Part shown: positions 1-9,062 of the stretch, piece by piece | How positions within the stretch are numbered: position 1 is the first letter of the stretch | Layout of the letters: each line of letters begins with the position of its first letter | Source of the DNA: Nocardia macrotermitis | Lineage (GTDB): Bacteria > Actinomycetota > Actinomycetes > Mycobacteriales > Mycobacteriaceae | Reading direction: 5' to 3' | Assembly: GCF_009604405.1 (NCBI RefSeq) | Contig: NZ_WEGK01000005.1 | Coordinates: 310,001-374,000 of the forward strand | DNA length: 64,000 nucleotides | Program-made: the position numbers and the translations under genes | Notes under the pieces: generated by a model | Told to the model about the DNA's origin: nothing | The model's database searches: none | Seen by the model: only the letters and a program-made list of their open reading frames with translations

Positions 1-1652
1 TTGCCCAGGGTGTCCGAGAGCATGAACCGCGCGACACGCGTGCCGGCATCGATCGTGGTGAGGATGAACAGCGCCTCGAACATGATCGCGAAGTGGTACC
101 AGAACGCCTTGAGCGCCGAGCCACCCAGGAACCCTTGCAGCACATGGGACATGCCCACCGCGAGCGTCGGCGCGCCACCGGTCTTGGACAGCAGTGAACT
201 CTCGTCGACGCTCTTGGCCTCGTTGATCAGATCGGTGCCGGTGACGGGCGTGCCGCCCAGATTCATGCCGTTGATCTTCTTCGCCGCGGCATCGGCGGTG
301 GCCTGCGCGATCTGCGCGGGTGAGGCCCCGGCGGGCAGGCCGGGCGGGGTGGCGGTCAGACCGCCGGTGTTGATCGCGAAGAAGACGTGCTGATCGATGA
401 TGCTGGCCGCGATGATCGCCATCACCGCGACGAACGACTCCATCAGCATGCCGCCGTAACCGATCATCCGCGCCTGGGACTGCTTCTCCAGCAGTTTCGG
501 GGTGGTGCCCGAGGACACCAGCGCGTGGAATCCGGACAGCGCGCCGCACGCGATGGTGATGAACAGGAACGGGAACAGGCTGCCCGCGAAGGCCGGACCC
601 TTGCTGTTACCGGCGAACTGCGAGATCGCGGGAGCCTTGAGCACCGGCATGGTGATCAGCACGCCGACCGCCAGCAGCACGATGGTGCCGATCTTCATGA
701 ACGTGGACAGATAGTCGCGCGGGGCGAGCAGCAGCCACACCGGCAGCACCGAGGCGATGAAGCCGTAGATGATCAGCATCCAGGAGATCGTGGTGCCGTC
801 CAGGGTGAAAGCCGAACGGCCCCAACCGGAATCGCCGACCCAGCGACCGGCCGCGATGGCGAACAGCAGCAGCACGAAACCGACGATGGAGATCTCGCCG
901 ACCTTGCCCGGCCGGACGTAGCGCAGATACAGGCCCATCAGCACGGCGATCGGGATCGTCATCGAGATCGAGAACACGCCCCACGGGCTGCCGCCGTGCA
1001 ACTGCCCGTCGGCGCCCTTGGTGGCGGCCAGCGCGTTCACCACGACGATGCCCAGCACCGCCAGCAGGATCACCATGATGGCCAGCACCGCGACCAGCGC
1101 CGCGATACCGCCGACCACGCCGAGCTCGTCGCGCGCCATCTGCCCGAGGCTGCGGCCGCGACGTTTGACCGAGGCCCACAGCACCAGGTAGTCCTGCACC
1201 GCGCCCGCGAGCACGACGCCGACCACGATCCACAGCGTGCCGGGCAGATAGCCCATCTGCGCGGCCAGCACCGGCCCGACCAGCGGGCCCGCACCGGCGA
1301 TGGCGGCGAAGTGGTGGCCGAACAGCACCCGCCGATCCATCGGCATGTAGTCGGTGCCGTTCTCCATTTCCTCGGCGGGCGTGGCGACATCGTCACGCGG
1401 GTGGGTGATCCGGTTCGCGATCAGCCGGGAGTAGAACTGGTAGGCGATGATGTAGGTGCAGACCGCGGCCACCACGATCCACACCGCGTTGACGTTCTCA
1501 CCTCGGCTGATGCCCAGTACGGCCCAGCCGACGGCGCCCAGCACGGCGATGGCGAGGAATATCGCCTTCTTGGTCGTGCTGATGGGTGAGCGGTCCACGA
1601 CCCCGACCGGAGGTAGGTCGGGGTCGGTCCGGAGGTATTCGATCGTCGCCAT
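1..1652 (-). CDS. cstA: Carbon starvation protein CstA (3' end beyond window)
   Basis: CstA-family inner-membrane transporter; family members import peptides or pyruvate during carbon limitation. The reading frame begins with ATG at 1652 and stays open to the left edge, so the C-terminus is missing. About 550 codons are visible, with many hydrophobic membrane segments. The early segment HHFAAIAGAGPLVGPVLA and the later FHALVSSGTTPKLL are typical family signatures. A GGGAG element lies 10 nt upstream of the start. Family membership is clear; substrate is not decided by sequence. The gene is divergent from the sugar-binding lipoprotein on its right. Confidence 0.93.
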   Translation of the reverse strand, partial: MATIEYLRTDPDLPPVGVVDRSPISTTKKAIFLAIAVLGAVGWAVLGISRGENVNAVWIVVAAVCTYIIAYQFYSRLIANRITHPRDDVATPAEEMENGTDYMPMDRRVLFGHHFAAIAGAGPLVGPVLAAQMGYLPGTLWIVVGVVLAGAVQDYLVLWASVKRRGRSLGQMARDELGVVGGIAALVAVLAIMVILLAVLGIVVVNALAATKGADGQLHGGSPWGVFSISMTIPIAVLMGLYLRYVRPGKVGEISIVGFVLLLFAIAAGRWVGDSGWGRSAFTLDGTTISWMLIIYGFIASVLPVWLLLAPRDYLSTFMKIGTIVLLAVGVLITMPVLKAPAISQFAGNSKGPAFAGSLFPFLFITIACGALSGFHALVSSGTTPKLLEKQSQARMIGYGGMLMESFVAVMAIIAASIIDQHVFFAINTGGLTATPPGLPAGASPAQIAQATADAAAKKINGMNLGGTPVTGTDLINEAKSVDESSLLSKTGGAPTLAVGMSHVLQGFLGGSALKAFWYHFAIMFEALFILTTIDAGTRVARFMLSDTLG

Positions 1653-1907
1653 GCGAGCAGCTCTCCCGTGGTCATGTGCGTGTCCGACAGACGGAATCGG
1701 ACATGGGCAGTTTGCCACGGCGGACCGACAGGAAGTGGCGGTAACGCGGGTATCGGGTGCGGGAAACGTTGTCCGTGCGTGTGCTGCTCCGCATCCTGCG
1801 CTGCCGACCGTAAGCTGCGCGTGCTGGTCGTTGGATTGCTGAGGTTTTGCCTGATCGGGTGCGGCTGTCGGATGCGCCGCCCGGCGATCGGGCCGACGAG
1901 GAGGTCC

Positions 1908-3206
1908 GTGCTCCCGGTGCGCCGCCGAACCCTGCTCGGATCGATGCTGGCCGCGCCGATCCTGGCCGGTTGCGACGACGCCGACGACGACGCTGTCACC
2001 TTCTTCTTCCAGGCCCGGCCGCAGGAGGCGCGGGCCCGGATGCGGATCATCGCCGCCTTCACCGAACGTCATCCCGGGATCCGGATCCGCACCGTCATGT
2101 CCGGCCCGGATCCGTTGCAGCAGATGCTGACCTACTGCGCCGGGGGTAAATGCCCGGACGTGCTGATGGCCTGGGAACTGCTGTTCGCGGGCCTGGCCGA
2201 GCGCGGAGTGCTGCTGGACCTGCGCACCATGCTGGATCGCGATCCGGGATACGCCGCGCGGCTGCGGGCGGACAGCTATCCGACGCTGTACGAGACGTTC
2301 GACTACGGCGGCGGACAGTACGCGCTGCCCGAGCAGTGGTCCGGGGTGTTCCTCTACTACAACCGGAAAATGTTCGCGCAGGCCGGAATTCGTCCGCCGG
2401 TACGGTGGTCGCAGGCGTGGAGTTTCGAGCAATTCCTCGGGGCGGCACAGCTTCTCACCCGACGCGACGGTCGCGGCAGGGTCCGGCAGTGGGGTTTCGC
2501 CGACGCCTGGGTGCCGTACTACTCGGCGGCCTGTTTCGGGATGAACAACGGCGCGCAGTGGTTCAGTCCGCCGAAAGCGCCGTCGCACACCGATATCGGC
2601 GATCCGCGTTTCGCCGCGGGATTGCAGTTCTACGCCGATCTCGCGGTGCGGCACGGGGTCGCGCCGAGCGTCGCGGATCGGTTGTCGGATTCGGCCGCGG
2701 ATCTGTTCGCCGGTGGCCGGGCGGCCATGCTGCTCGGCGGGCATTGGCTCTATTCGGAATTCGTCGAGCAGGACGGTCTGGATTTCGATGTCACCGTGTT
2801 GCCGGTGGGTCCGCAGGGCGGGCCGGGGGCGATCACCGATGTCGGTTGTACGGGTCTGGCCATTGCCGCGCACAGTCCGCGACGCGAACAGGCTTGGGAA
2901 TTCGTGAAATTCGCGACCGGGCCGATCGGGCAGGCGATCATCGCCGAATCGGGATTGTTCGTGCCGGTGCTGCATTCGGCCATGGGTTCAGCGGGATTCG
3001 CCGCGGCGCATGCTCGGATCGAGAATCTCGAGGTGTTCACCGGTGGGCCCGCTGCGTCGCGCACGATGGTGACGACACCGGCGTGGGGGAAGGTCGAATC
3101 GTTGATGTCGCGGGGGTGTAATCGGGTGTTACGCGGTGCGGCACAAGCTGATTCGCTGGGTGCGATGGCGGGGGACATCGATGCTCTGCTGCGAGCGCCG
3201 ACATGA
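1908..3206 (+). CDS. Extracellular sugar-binding lipoprotein of an ABC importer
   Basis: Family-1 extracellular solute-binding protein. The N-terminus has a twin-arginine-like stretch (RRRTLLG), a hydrophobic core and a lipobox LAGC, so it is predicted to be exported and lipid-anchored. The mature part shows the usual binding-protein pattern (FTERHPGIRI, ALPEQWSGVFLYYNRKMF, GGRAAMLLGGHW). The start is uncertain: GTG 1908 and GTG 1917 both follow a GAGGAGG element at 1898-1904 (3 and 12 nt away), and ATG 1872 is in frame upstream. It overlaps the permease gene by ATGA. The locus lacks the usual second permease and ATPase, so this importer would need subunits encoded elsewhere or is decaying. 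Confidence 0.88.
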   Translation: MLPVRRRTLLGSMLAAPILAGCDDADDDAVTFFFQARPQEARARMRIIAAFTERHPGIRIRTVMSGPDPLQQMLTYCAGGKCPDVLMAWELLFAGLAERGVLLDLRTMLDRDPGYAARLRADSYPTLYETFDYGGGQYALPEQWSGVFLYYNRKMFAQAGIRPPVRWSQAWSFEQFLGAAQLLTRRDGRGRVRQWGFADAWVPYYSAACFGMNNGAQWFSPPKAPSHTDIGDPRFAAGLQFYADLAVRHGVAPSVADRLSDSAADLFAGGRAAMLLGGHWLYSEFVEQDGLDFDVTVLPVGPQGGPGAITDVGCTGLAIAAHSPRREQAWEFVKFATGPIGQAIIAESGLFVPVLHSAMGSAGFAAAHARIENLEVFTGGPAASRTMVTTPAWGKVESLMSRGCNRVLRGAAQADSLGAMAGDIDALLRAPT

Positions 3207-4102
3207 GCGGCAGGGCTCCGCAACGTCGATCCGCTTTGGATCGGCAGCGATCTCGGGCCGGAATGTCCTTCGTCACACCGAATTTGGCCGCCGTCGCGTT
3301 GTTCATGCTGTTCCCCCTGGGCTTTTCGCTGTATCTGAGTTTCCATTCGTGGGATCTGTTCCGGCCCATGCGATTCACCGGACTGGCCAACTATCGTCAG
3401 CTTTTCGGTGATCCGCTGTTCTATATCGCGGTGCGCAATACGGCGGTGTTCACGGTGTCGACGCTGATACCGACGGTCGTGATCAGTCTCGGTGTGGCCG
3501 CCGCGCTGAACCGGAAACTGAAGGGGATAGGGCTGTTTCGCGCTGCGGTGTTCTTACCGCTGGTCGCTTCGACGGTCGCCATGGCGGTGGTGTGGCGGTT
3601 CCTGTTCACCACCGATGACGGCCTGTTGAACAGCGCGCTCGGCTGGTTCGGAGTGCGTCCGGTGCCCTGGCTCAGCGATCCCGATTGGGCGCTGGTGTCG
3701 CTGAGCATCGTCACGGTGTGGAAGGGTGTGCCGTTCGCGACCGTCATCCTGCTGGCCGCGATGCAGGCGATTCCCGAGGAGTTGTACGAGGCCGCGAAGA
3801 TCGACGGGGCCGGGCCGTGGCGGCGGTTCCGAGCGATCACCGTCCCGCTGTTGCGCGGGCCGCTGTCGTTCGTCGTCGTGATCACCGTGATCAATACGGT
3901 GCAGGCGTTCGATCAGGCCTATGCCCTGACCGACGGTAACGGCGGCCCCGAAACCGGCACCTATGTACTGGGAATCATGCTGTTCCAGAACGCATTCCGC
4001 TTCTACCAGGTCGGCTATGCCGCCGCCCTGGCCTGGGTGATGTTCGCGGTGCTGCTGCTACTGACCGCGCTGCAACTCCGTTTCTCGCGGCGCGGGGTAT
4101 GA
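3203..4102 (+). CDS. Sugar ABC transporter permease, MalF/UgpA type
   Basis: Binding-protein-dependent transport permease of 299 residues with about six membrane segments. The EAA loop that contacts the ATPase is visible as EELYEAAKIDGAGPWRRFRAITVPLL (split here: EELYEAAKIDGAG, then PWRRFRAITVPLL). The start ATG overlaps the stop of the binding-protein gene, so the two are translationally coupled. Its own stop overlaps a new ATG that opens only a 25-codon frame (4099-4176), where a MalG-type partner gene would be expected. Confidence 0.9.
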   Translation: MSGRAPQRRSALDRQRSRAGMSFVTPNLAAVALFMLFPLGFSLYLSFHSWDLFRPMRFTGLANYRQLFGDPLFYIAVRNTAVFTVSTLIPTVVISLGVAAALNRKLKGIGLFRAAVFLPLVASTVAMAVVWRFLFTTDDGLLNSALGWFGVRPVPWLSDPDWALVSLSIVTVWKGVPFATVILLAAMQAIPEELYEAAKIDGAGPWRRFRAITVPLLRGPLSFVVVITVINTVQAFDQAYALTDGNGGPETGTYVLGIMLFQNAFRFYQVGYAAALAWVMFAVLLLLTALQLRFSRRGV

Positions 4103-4176
4103 GCGGCCGCACCGATCGCGGGTGTCACAATCGGGTTCGGGCGGGGGTCTGCATGGATCTCTGGAACATTGTATGA
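4099..4176 (+). pseudogene. 25-codon stub where a second sugar permease would be expected
   Basis: ATG at 4099 overlaps the TGA of the upstream permease as ATGA, the usual arrangement between paired MalF- and MalG-type permeases. The frame begins MSGRTDRG, like the polar N-terminus of a MalG-type protein, but stops after 25 codons without any membrane segment. The inference is that a deletion removed the rest of the permease, and possibly downstream genes. The alternative is a chance overlap with no meaning. Confidence 0.4.
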
Positions 4177-4191
4177 AGAGGGGAGCATCCC

Positions 4192-4650
4192 GTGAAGGTC
4201 ATGATCGTGTGCGCATCGGTATCACATGGCAATACGAAGCAGGTCGCCGAGGTGATGGGGGAGGTGCTGCGCGCCCGCGTCGTGGAGCCCGAGCAGGTCG
4301 ATCCGGCGGAGTTGGCGGCGGCCGATCTGGTGGGCTTCGGTTCGGGAATCTTCCTGCGCGCCTTCCATCCTCGGCTGCGCGATTTCGTCGAGGGGCTCGA
4401 GGTGCGATCGCGTGGCAACGCATTCGTCTTCGCCACCAGCGGATTTCCCGAGGCGCGGTTCCAGCCATTCACCCGCCCACTGGTCGAGACGCTCGAGCAC
4501 AAGGGATTCCGGATCGCCGGAACGTTCTCGTGCCGCGCCTTCGACACCTACCTGCCGTTCAAACCGCTCGGCGGCATCCGCAAAGGACGACCGAACGCGG
4601 ACGATCTGGCCGCCGCACGCACCTTCGCCGAGGGACTACGCGACACCTGA
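4192..4650 (+). CDS. Flavodoxin-family protein
   Basis: A 152-residue flavodoxin-fold protein. The N-terminal strand and phosphate loop MIVCASVSHGNTKQVAEVM fit the FMN-binding pattern. SGIFLRAFHPRLRDFVEGL and FVFATSGFPE follow at the positions of the second and third loops. The GTG start at 4192 is preceded by GAAGAGGGGA. The likely role is small electron-transfer or quinone-reductase-like chemistry; the partner is unknown. It stands alone after the broken ABC locus and converges on the hydrolase gene. Confidence 0.82.
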   Translation: MKVMIVCASVSHGNTKQVAEVMGEVLRARVVEPEQVDPAELAAADLVGFGSGIFLRAFHPRLRDFVEGLEVRSRGNAFVFATSGFPEARFQPFTRPLVETLEHKGFRIAGTFSCRAFDTYLPFKPLGGIRKGRPNADDLAAARTFAEGLRDT

Positions 4651-4802
4651 CCACGCGACTCGATCGGCAAACAGTGCAGCTCGCAGGTGCTGTAGCGGCC
4701 ATCTACGACGGTGACCGAGACCGCGTCGCCGGTGCGGCCGGGTGAGTCTCGGACGAGATGCCGTGCAGCAGTCGGTATTCGCTTCAGGGGCCGATGTGAA
4801 GG

Positions 4803-6101
4803 TCACCTGCCGAGTCGGGACAGCAGTCGAGACATGGCGTTGCGGTTCGATGCGGGAGCCACCCATTCCGCGATGGCGGCCACCACGGCCGGGTCGACGT
4901 GGTGTGGCGCTTGGTAATCCGACGGGATCGAAGGGCCTGTCCCGGGGAAGAACATGTGGTCGTCGGCCGGGAGGACTCGAATGCTCACATCGGGTTTGCC
5001 TGCCAGACCGGCGCGCCATCCGGCCAGATCGTCGGCCTCGGTGACCTGGTAGTCACGACCGCCCTGTAGCACCAGGATCGGCCGGTCCAGGGTCGCCGCG
5101 GTGGCTATCTGATCGAACTCGCGCAGATCCAGCCAGTACGAGGCGGGCCAGCCGAACAACAGTTCCGCACTGGGGGTTTCGGGCGACAGGGACGGATCTT
5201 CGGTTCGGGCGATCGCTTCGGCGGTGCCCGGGAGCGCGGCGGCCGCGGCCGGTTCGGCAGCGGCGACGTAGTCGAAGATGCGGGCCGCGGCGCGTGGCAG
5301 CGGGACCGTGTCCGCGGCCAGCATCACCACGCCTGCGATCGACGGTTCGGTGGCGGCCACGCGGACCGCCGCCTTGCCGCCACCGCTGATGCCTGCCACG
5401 AAGATTCGGGTGGGATCGATGCCGGGCTGCCGTTTCAGCAGCTCGACGGCGGCGAGCGCGTTCGGCAGATATTCCTGGACCATGGTGAAGCCGGGCTCGT
5501 GCTCGACCGTGGTGTGCACGTGGGTCACCTTGTCGAACCGGACCACGGCGATACCGCGACTGGCCAGGCCCCACGCGAGATCCTTGAACGGCTTGTTCGG
5601 CCCGACGGTCACGTCGCGGTCGCTCGCTCCCGACGCGAGCAGCACCAGTCCCGGACGGCCCCGGCCACCCCGGGGCAGCGTCAGCGTGCCGGGGACCGTG
5701 AGCGGCCCGCAGTCCAGGGTGATCTCCTGTTCGGTGATCCGGCGCGGTGCGGCGTAATCCGGTGGGGCCCAGCTCGATTCGGTCGGCGGTGCGAGTCGCA
5801 GACCGTGCAGGCGGCCGGAAGCGTCGACCGCAATCCGCACCTCGATTCCGCCGTTCTCGCAGTGCGCCGTCGTCACGGCCCGGGTCAGTCGATCGCCGAG
5901 CGGGGTGATGGTCACCTCGTCGAGAGTGTGGACCGGACCGGTCTTCGCAGTCTCCGCGAGCCACCCCGTCCGGACCGTGTCGGCCGATACCGCGCCGGCC
6001 AGCGCGGGCGCGAACAACTGCTCGAGTTCCTCGAAGCGACCGTCGCGCAGCAGCGCCACGACGGTGGTTGCCACGGCTTTCGGGTCGGTCTGTGTCGTCA
6101 T
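4803..6101 (-). CDS. Alpha/beta hydrolase with N-terminal DUF3887-like domain
   Basis: 432 residues. The first ~100 residues resemble the DUF3887 accessory domain (RDGRFEELEQLFAPAL). The C-terminal part is an alpha/beta hydrolase of the dienelactone-hydrolase/BAAT type. The nucleophile motif is GISGGG, and a late histidine is in ADDHMFFPG. No signal peptide is visible, so it is probably cytoplasmic; the substrate is unknown. It is divergent from a winged-helix regulator with only about 57 bp between the starts, which suggests the regulator controls it. Confidence 0.88.
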   Translation of the reverse strand: MTTQTDPKAVATTVVALLRDGRFEELEQLFAPALAGAVSADTVRTGWLAETAKTGPVHTLDEVTITPLGDRLTRAVTTAHCENGGIEVRIAVDASGRLHGLRLAPPTESSWAPPDYAAPRRITEQEITLDCGPLTVPGTLTLPRGGRGRPGLVLLASGASDRDVTVGPNKPFKDLAWGLASRGIAVVRFDKVTHVHTTVEHEPGFTMVQEYLPNALAAVELLKRQPGIDPTRIFVAGISGGGKAAVRVAATEPSIAGVVMLAADTVPLPRAAARIFDYVAAAEPAAAAALPGTAEAIARTEDPSLSPETPSAELLFGWPASYWLDLREFDQIATAATLDRPILVLQGGRDYQVTEADDLAGWRAGLAGKPDVSIRVLPADDHMFFPGTGPSIPSDYQAPHHVDPAVVAAIAEWVAPASNRNAMSRLLSRLGR

Positions 6102-6110
6102 CGTGCCCCA

Positions 6111-6149
6111 CCTTTCTCGTTATATGAGAAAGGTAGCAGGATATGAGAA
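6111..6149. promoter_or_regulatory. Candidate operator between hydrolase and regulator genes
   Basis: A perfect 8-bp inverted repeat, CCTTTCTC (6111-6118) and GAGAAAGG (6126-6133), is separated by 7 nt. ATATGAGAA occurs at 6122-6130 and again at 6141-6149, 19 bp apart. The AT-rich patch lies between the two divergent start codons and overlaps the ribosome-binding region of the hydrolase. It is a plausible binding site for the regulator at 6159. Confidence 0.6.
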
Positions 6150-6158
6150 CATTGAGAA

Positions 6159-6698
6159 GTGGATGCTTTGGAACTGGTCGCCCACCCCGCCCGGATGCGG
6201 ATCGTGCACGCGTTGCGCGGCGGACGCACCCTCACCACGGCCGAGTTGTGCGCGCGGCTGCCCGGAGTCTCGAAGGCGATGGTGTACCGGCACGTCGAGG
6301 CGCTGGCCGCGGCCGGAATCCTGGAGGTCGCGCAGGAGCAGCGGGTGCGCGGCGCGGTCGAACGGCACTACCGGCTGCGCGCGGAGCGGGCGGTGATCGG
6401 TGCGGAGGAGGCCGCGTCCGCCACGGTCGCCGACCATCGTCAGGTCTTCGTCACCGCGATGGCCGTGCTGATCTCGGAGTTCATGGCCTACCTCGATCAC
6501 GAGAACGCCGATCCGGCAGCGGATCTCGTCGGTTACCGGCAGCACGCGCTGTGGCTGGATCGAGCGGATTTGGAACAGCTCATCGTGGAGTTGCGCCGAG
6601 CGATCGCGCCCGCCATGGCGAACGAGCCCGCTCCCGGTCGGGCGCGATATCTGCTCAGCCCCATCCTGTTTCCGGTCGAGGACGCGCCGGAGTCCTGA
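6159..6698 (+). CDS. Winged-helix transcriptional regulator (ArsR-like)
   Basis: 179 residues with an N-terminal winged HTH. ALELVAHPARMRIVHALRGG is followed by the recognition helix region LPGVSKAMVYRHVEALAAAG and the wing RVRGAVERHYRL. The C-terminal ~90 residues are helical, as in YobV/helix-turn-helix-20-type regulators that bind small molecules. The start is GTG at 6159. It is divergent from the hydrolase gene and probably regulates it and itself through the palindrome at 6111-6133 (inference). Confidence 0.87.
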   Translation: MDALELVAHPARMRIVHALRGGRTLTTAELCARLPGVSKAMVYRHVEALAAAGILEVAQEQRVRGAVERHYRLRAERAVIGAEEAASATVADHRQVFVTAMAVLISEFMAYLDHENADPAADLVGYRQHALWLDRADLEQLIVELRRAIAPAMANEPAPGRARYLLSPILFPVEDAPES

Positions 6699-6785
6699 TC
6701 GTTGCGCTCACGATGATCCGGATACGTTGCGGCACTGTGCTTCCGGCATCGGTTCGCCGAGCACATCACGGGTCGACCCGCGCGA

Positions 6786-9062
6786 TTACTCCTGCGGCAC
6801 AGGGATTTGCGGTCCGGTGGTGCGGGCCAGCAACTGGGCTTCGTAGCTGTAGGCGAGGTGTTCGCGGGATTTGAGGGTGTCGGGGTGGTCGGGGCCGAGG
6901 AGGCGTTCGCGGTCGTCGGCGGTGCGGGTGTGTGCCTCGATGGCCTCGGCGAAGCGGCCCGCGTCGTGGTAGGCGACGGCGAGGTTGTTGCGGGCGATGA
7001 GGGTGTGGCGATGATCGGGGCCGAGTTGACGTTCGCAGTCGGTGAGCAGGCGTTCGAACAGGTCGGCGGCCTCGCTCGCGCGGCCGACCTCCGCGTAGGC
7101 GTGGGCCAGGCCGATGCGGGCGCGTTCGGAGATCGGATGATCCGGGCCCAGCACCCGCTCGCTGGTGCTCAGCGCCTGTTCGTAGAGGTCGGCGGCCTCG
7201 CCCGCGCGATTGGCCGTCGCGCGGTCCGACGCCAGGTTGACCGTGGAGTGCAGGGTGTCGGGATGTTCCGGGCCCAGGACGCGTCGTCGCGCGGTCAGCA
7301 GGCGCTCGTCCAGCGCGGTCGCCTTGGCGGTTCTTCCGGCCTCACGCAGGCACGACGCCAGCGAATCGCAGGTGATCAGGGTGTCGCGGTGGTTGGAGCC
7401 GAGTAGGCGCTCGCTGTCGGCCAGGCAGGTGCGGTAGAGATCGATCGCATCATCCAGCCGACCGTCCTCGCGGTAGGCCAGCGCCAGATTGTGCCGGGCG
7501 GTGAGGGTGTTCTTGTGATCGGGACCGAAGCCCTTCTCACTGTCGGCGAGGGTGCGTTCGTACAGGTCGACGGCCTCCACCATGCGCCCGGCCTCGCGAT
7601 AGCAGCGCGCGAGACTGCCACGGAAGATCAAGGTGTCGAGATCCTGTGGGCCGAAAGTGCTTTCGCTGTCGGTGAGCACCCGCTCGTAGACGTCGATGGC
7701 CTGCGAGGACCGACCGGCCTCCCGGTACGCGCGGGCCAGATTCCCGGCGGAGATCAGGGTGTGCCGATGCAGCGGGCCCATCGCGCGTTCGCGGTCGACC
7801 AGGATCTTCTCGTAACGCGCGATCACTTCGGCGTGCTCGTCGTCGAGGTCCGGGAATGCGTTGCCCTTGGTGACCGGGGTCGGGGTCGGGTCTTCGGGGG
7901 CTCTCTGGATAGGGGAGGTCGGGGTGTCGGCAGCGGTGACGGCGTCCTGGGGGACGTCCGGATCTGTCACGGAATCCGCTGGCGCGGAAGCGGTGTCGAC
8001 CGGTTGCGCGGTGGTGCCGTCGGATACGGCTCGCAGTTCTGCTGTCTTGTACGGGTCCGGTTCGTCTCCGGTGCGTTCGGATGATCCGTGCGGTTCGGTT
8101 GTGACGGCATCGATGGGATCGGAATCCGTGTTGTCAGGCGATGTTTCGGGGCTGGCGGTTCGTTCTGTCCGCGTGGTGGGTGCGTCCGCCGCATCGATTA
8201 GCTGCTGAGTGTCGGGCGGCGGCGCGGCTACGAGATCGAGTGGTTCGGAATGGGTTGTCTCGCTGGATGTTCCGGTCTCCGCGGTGTCCGAGAGCTGTTC
8301 ATCGGCGCTGCTGGTCGGTTGCGGCAACTCTGCTTCGGGAACGTCGAGAGGCTCGGAATCCGTGTCGCAGTGCGGTGTTCCGGGGTCGACCGCCTCGGCG
8401 TCCGTGACCGAGTCGGTGTGTTCGGATTCTTCGCTGGGTTCGACAATCGTGAGACGGCGCGGTTGCGATGACTCGACGGTGCTGGTGAGTTCGTCCGCCT
8501 CGTGATGAGTCGCGTCGGATGACTCGGCAAGCGCGACGTCATCGGATTCGGCTGGGGCGGTCCGGGTGTCCTGATCAGCGATGACATCGCTGTCCTGATC
8601 AGCAGACTCCGAATGAGGCTCAGCGAGTAGACCGTTCGGTTCGGCCTGCCCGGCCTCCTCGCCGCCCGACACGAGCTGAGAAGCCTTGTGCAGCACCCGC
8701 GTAACAAGACTGGGCTCCGAATCCGCCGGTACCTCGTCCGGCACTTCGGCGTCCAGAATGCCCGGACCACTCTCGGACTCCGCCACGAACACGCCCTCGG
8801 TCGGCTCGCCGACCAGCGGCCGCAAGGTGAGTTTCAGTGTGTGCGTGGTGGTTCCGGCGGTGTCGGGGATCTCCGGGCCGACCACGTGGAAGCGGGGCTC
8901 GCCCGCCTCGGTGTCGATCAGCAGGCGCACCGTCAATTCGGCTGCGCGCGTCTCGAATCCGCTGGTCCGATCGCCTGTCATGGCGGTGAGCTCGCGGCTG
9001 AGCGCCCGTAGCACGTCGGGCAATGGAATCGCCTCGGTCACCGCAATCCGGTCGTCGGTCAT
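6786..9062 (-). CDS. Trypco2-like domain / acidic linker / TPR protein
   Basis: 758 residues in three parts. Residues ~1-105 resemble the trypsin-co-occurring domain 2 (Trypco2): LPDVLRALSRELTAM, then ELTVRLLIDTE, FHVVGPEI and THTLKLTLRPL. Residues ~106-410 are a disordered Ser/Thr/Asp/Glu/Pro-rich linker. Residues ~413-745 hold nearly eight kinesin-light-chain-type TPRs of 42 residues, with the core GPDHxxTLxxxxNLAxAYxEAGR. The start is ATG 9062, with AAGGGG 6 nt upstream; ATG 9068 is also in frame. No signal peptide or membrane segment is present. Trypco2 and TPR parts are known from proposed actinobacterial conflict systems, but no protease neighbour is seen here. The TPR call is firm; the Trypco2 call is moderate. 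Confidence 0.8.
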   Translation of the reverse strand: MTDDRIAVTEAIPLPDVLRALSRELTAMTGDRTSGFETRAAELTVRLLIDTEAGEPRFHVVGPEIPDTAGTTTHTLKLTLRPLVGEPTEGVFVAESESGPGILDAEVPDEVPADSEPSLVTRVLHKASQLVSGGEEAGQAEPNGLLAEPHSESADQDSDVIADQDTRTAPAESDDVALAESSDATHHEADELTSTVESSQPRRLTIVEPSEESEHTDSVTDAEAVDPGTPHCDTDSEPLDVPEAELPQPTSSADEQLSDTAETGTSSETTHSEPLDLVAAPPPDTQQLIDAADAPTTRTERTASPETSPDNTDSDPIDAVTTEPHGSSERTGDEPDPYKTAELRAVSDGTTAQPVDTASAPADSVTDPDVPQDAVTAADTPTSPIQRAPEDPTPTPVTKGNAFPDLDDEHAEVIARYEKILVDRERAMGPLHRHTLISAGNLARAYREAGRSSQAIDVYERVLTDSESTFGPQDLDTLIFRGSLARCYREAGRMVEAVDLYERTLADSEKGFGPDHKNTLTARHNLALAYREDGRLDDAIDLYRTCLADSERLLGSNHRDTLITCDSLASCLREAGRTAKATALDERLLTARRRVLGPEHPDTLHSTVNLASDRATANRAGEAADLYEQALSTSERVLGPDHPISERARIGLAHAYAEVGRASEAADLFERLLTDCERQLGPDHRHTLIARNNLAVAYHDAGRFAEAIEAHTRTADDRERLLGPDHPDTLKSREHLAYSYEAQLLARTTGPQIPVPQE

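Noticed and set aside
387..1589. A 400-codon plus-strand frame over cstA
   Set aside because: It is the shadow of the CstA gene, whose minus-strand frame shows membrane helices and family motifs.
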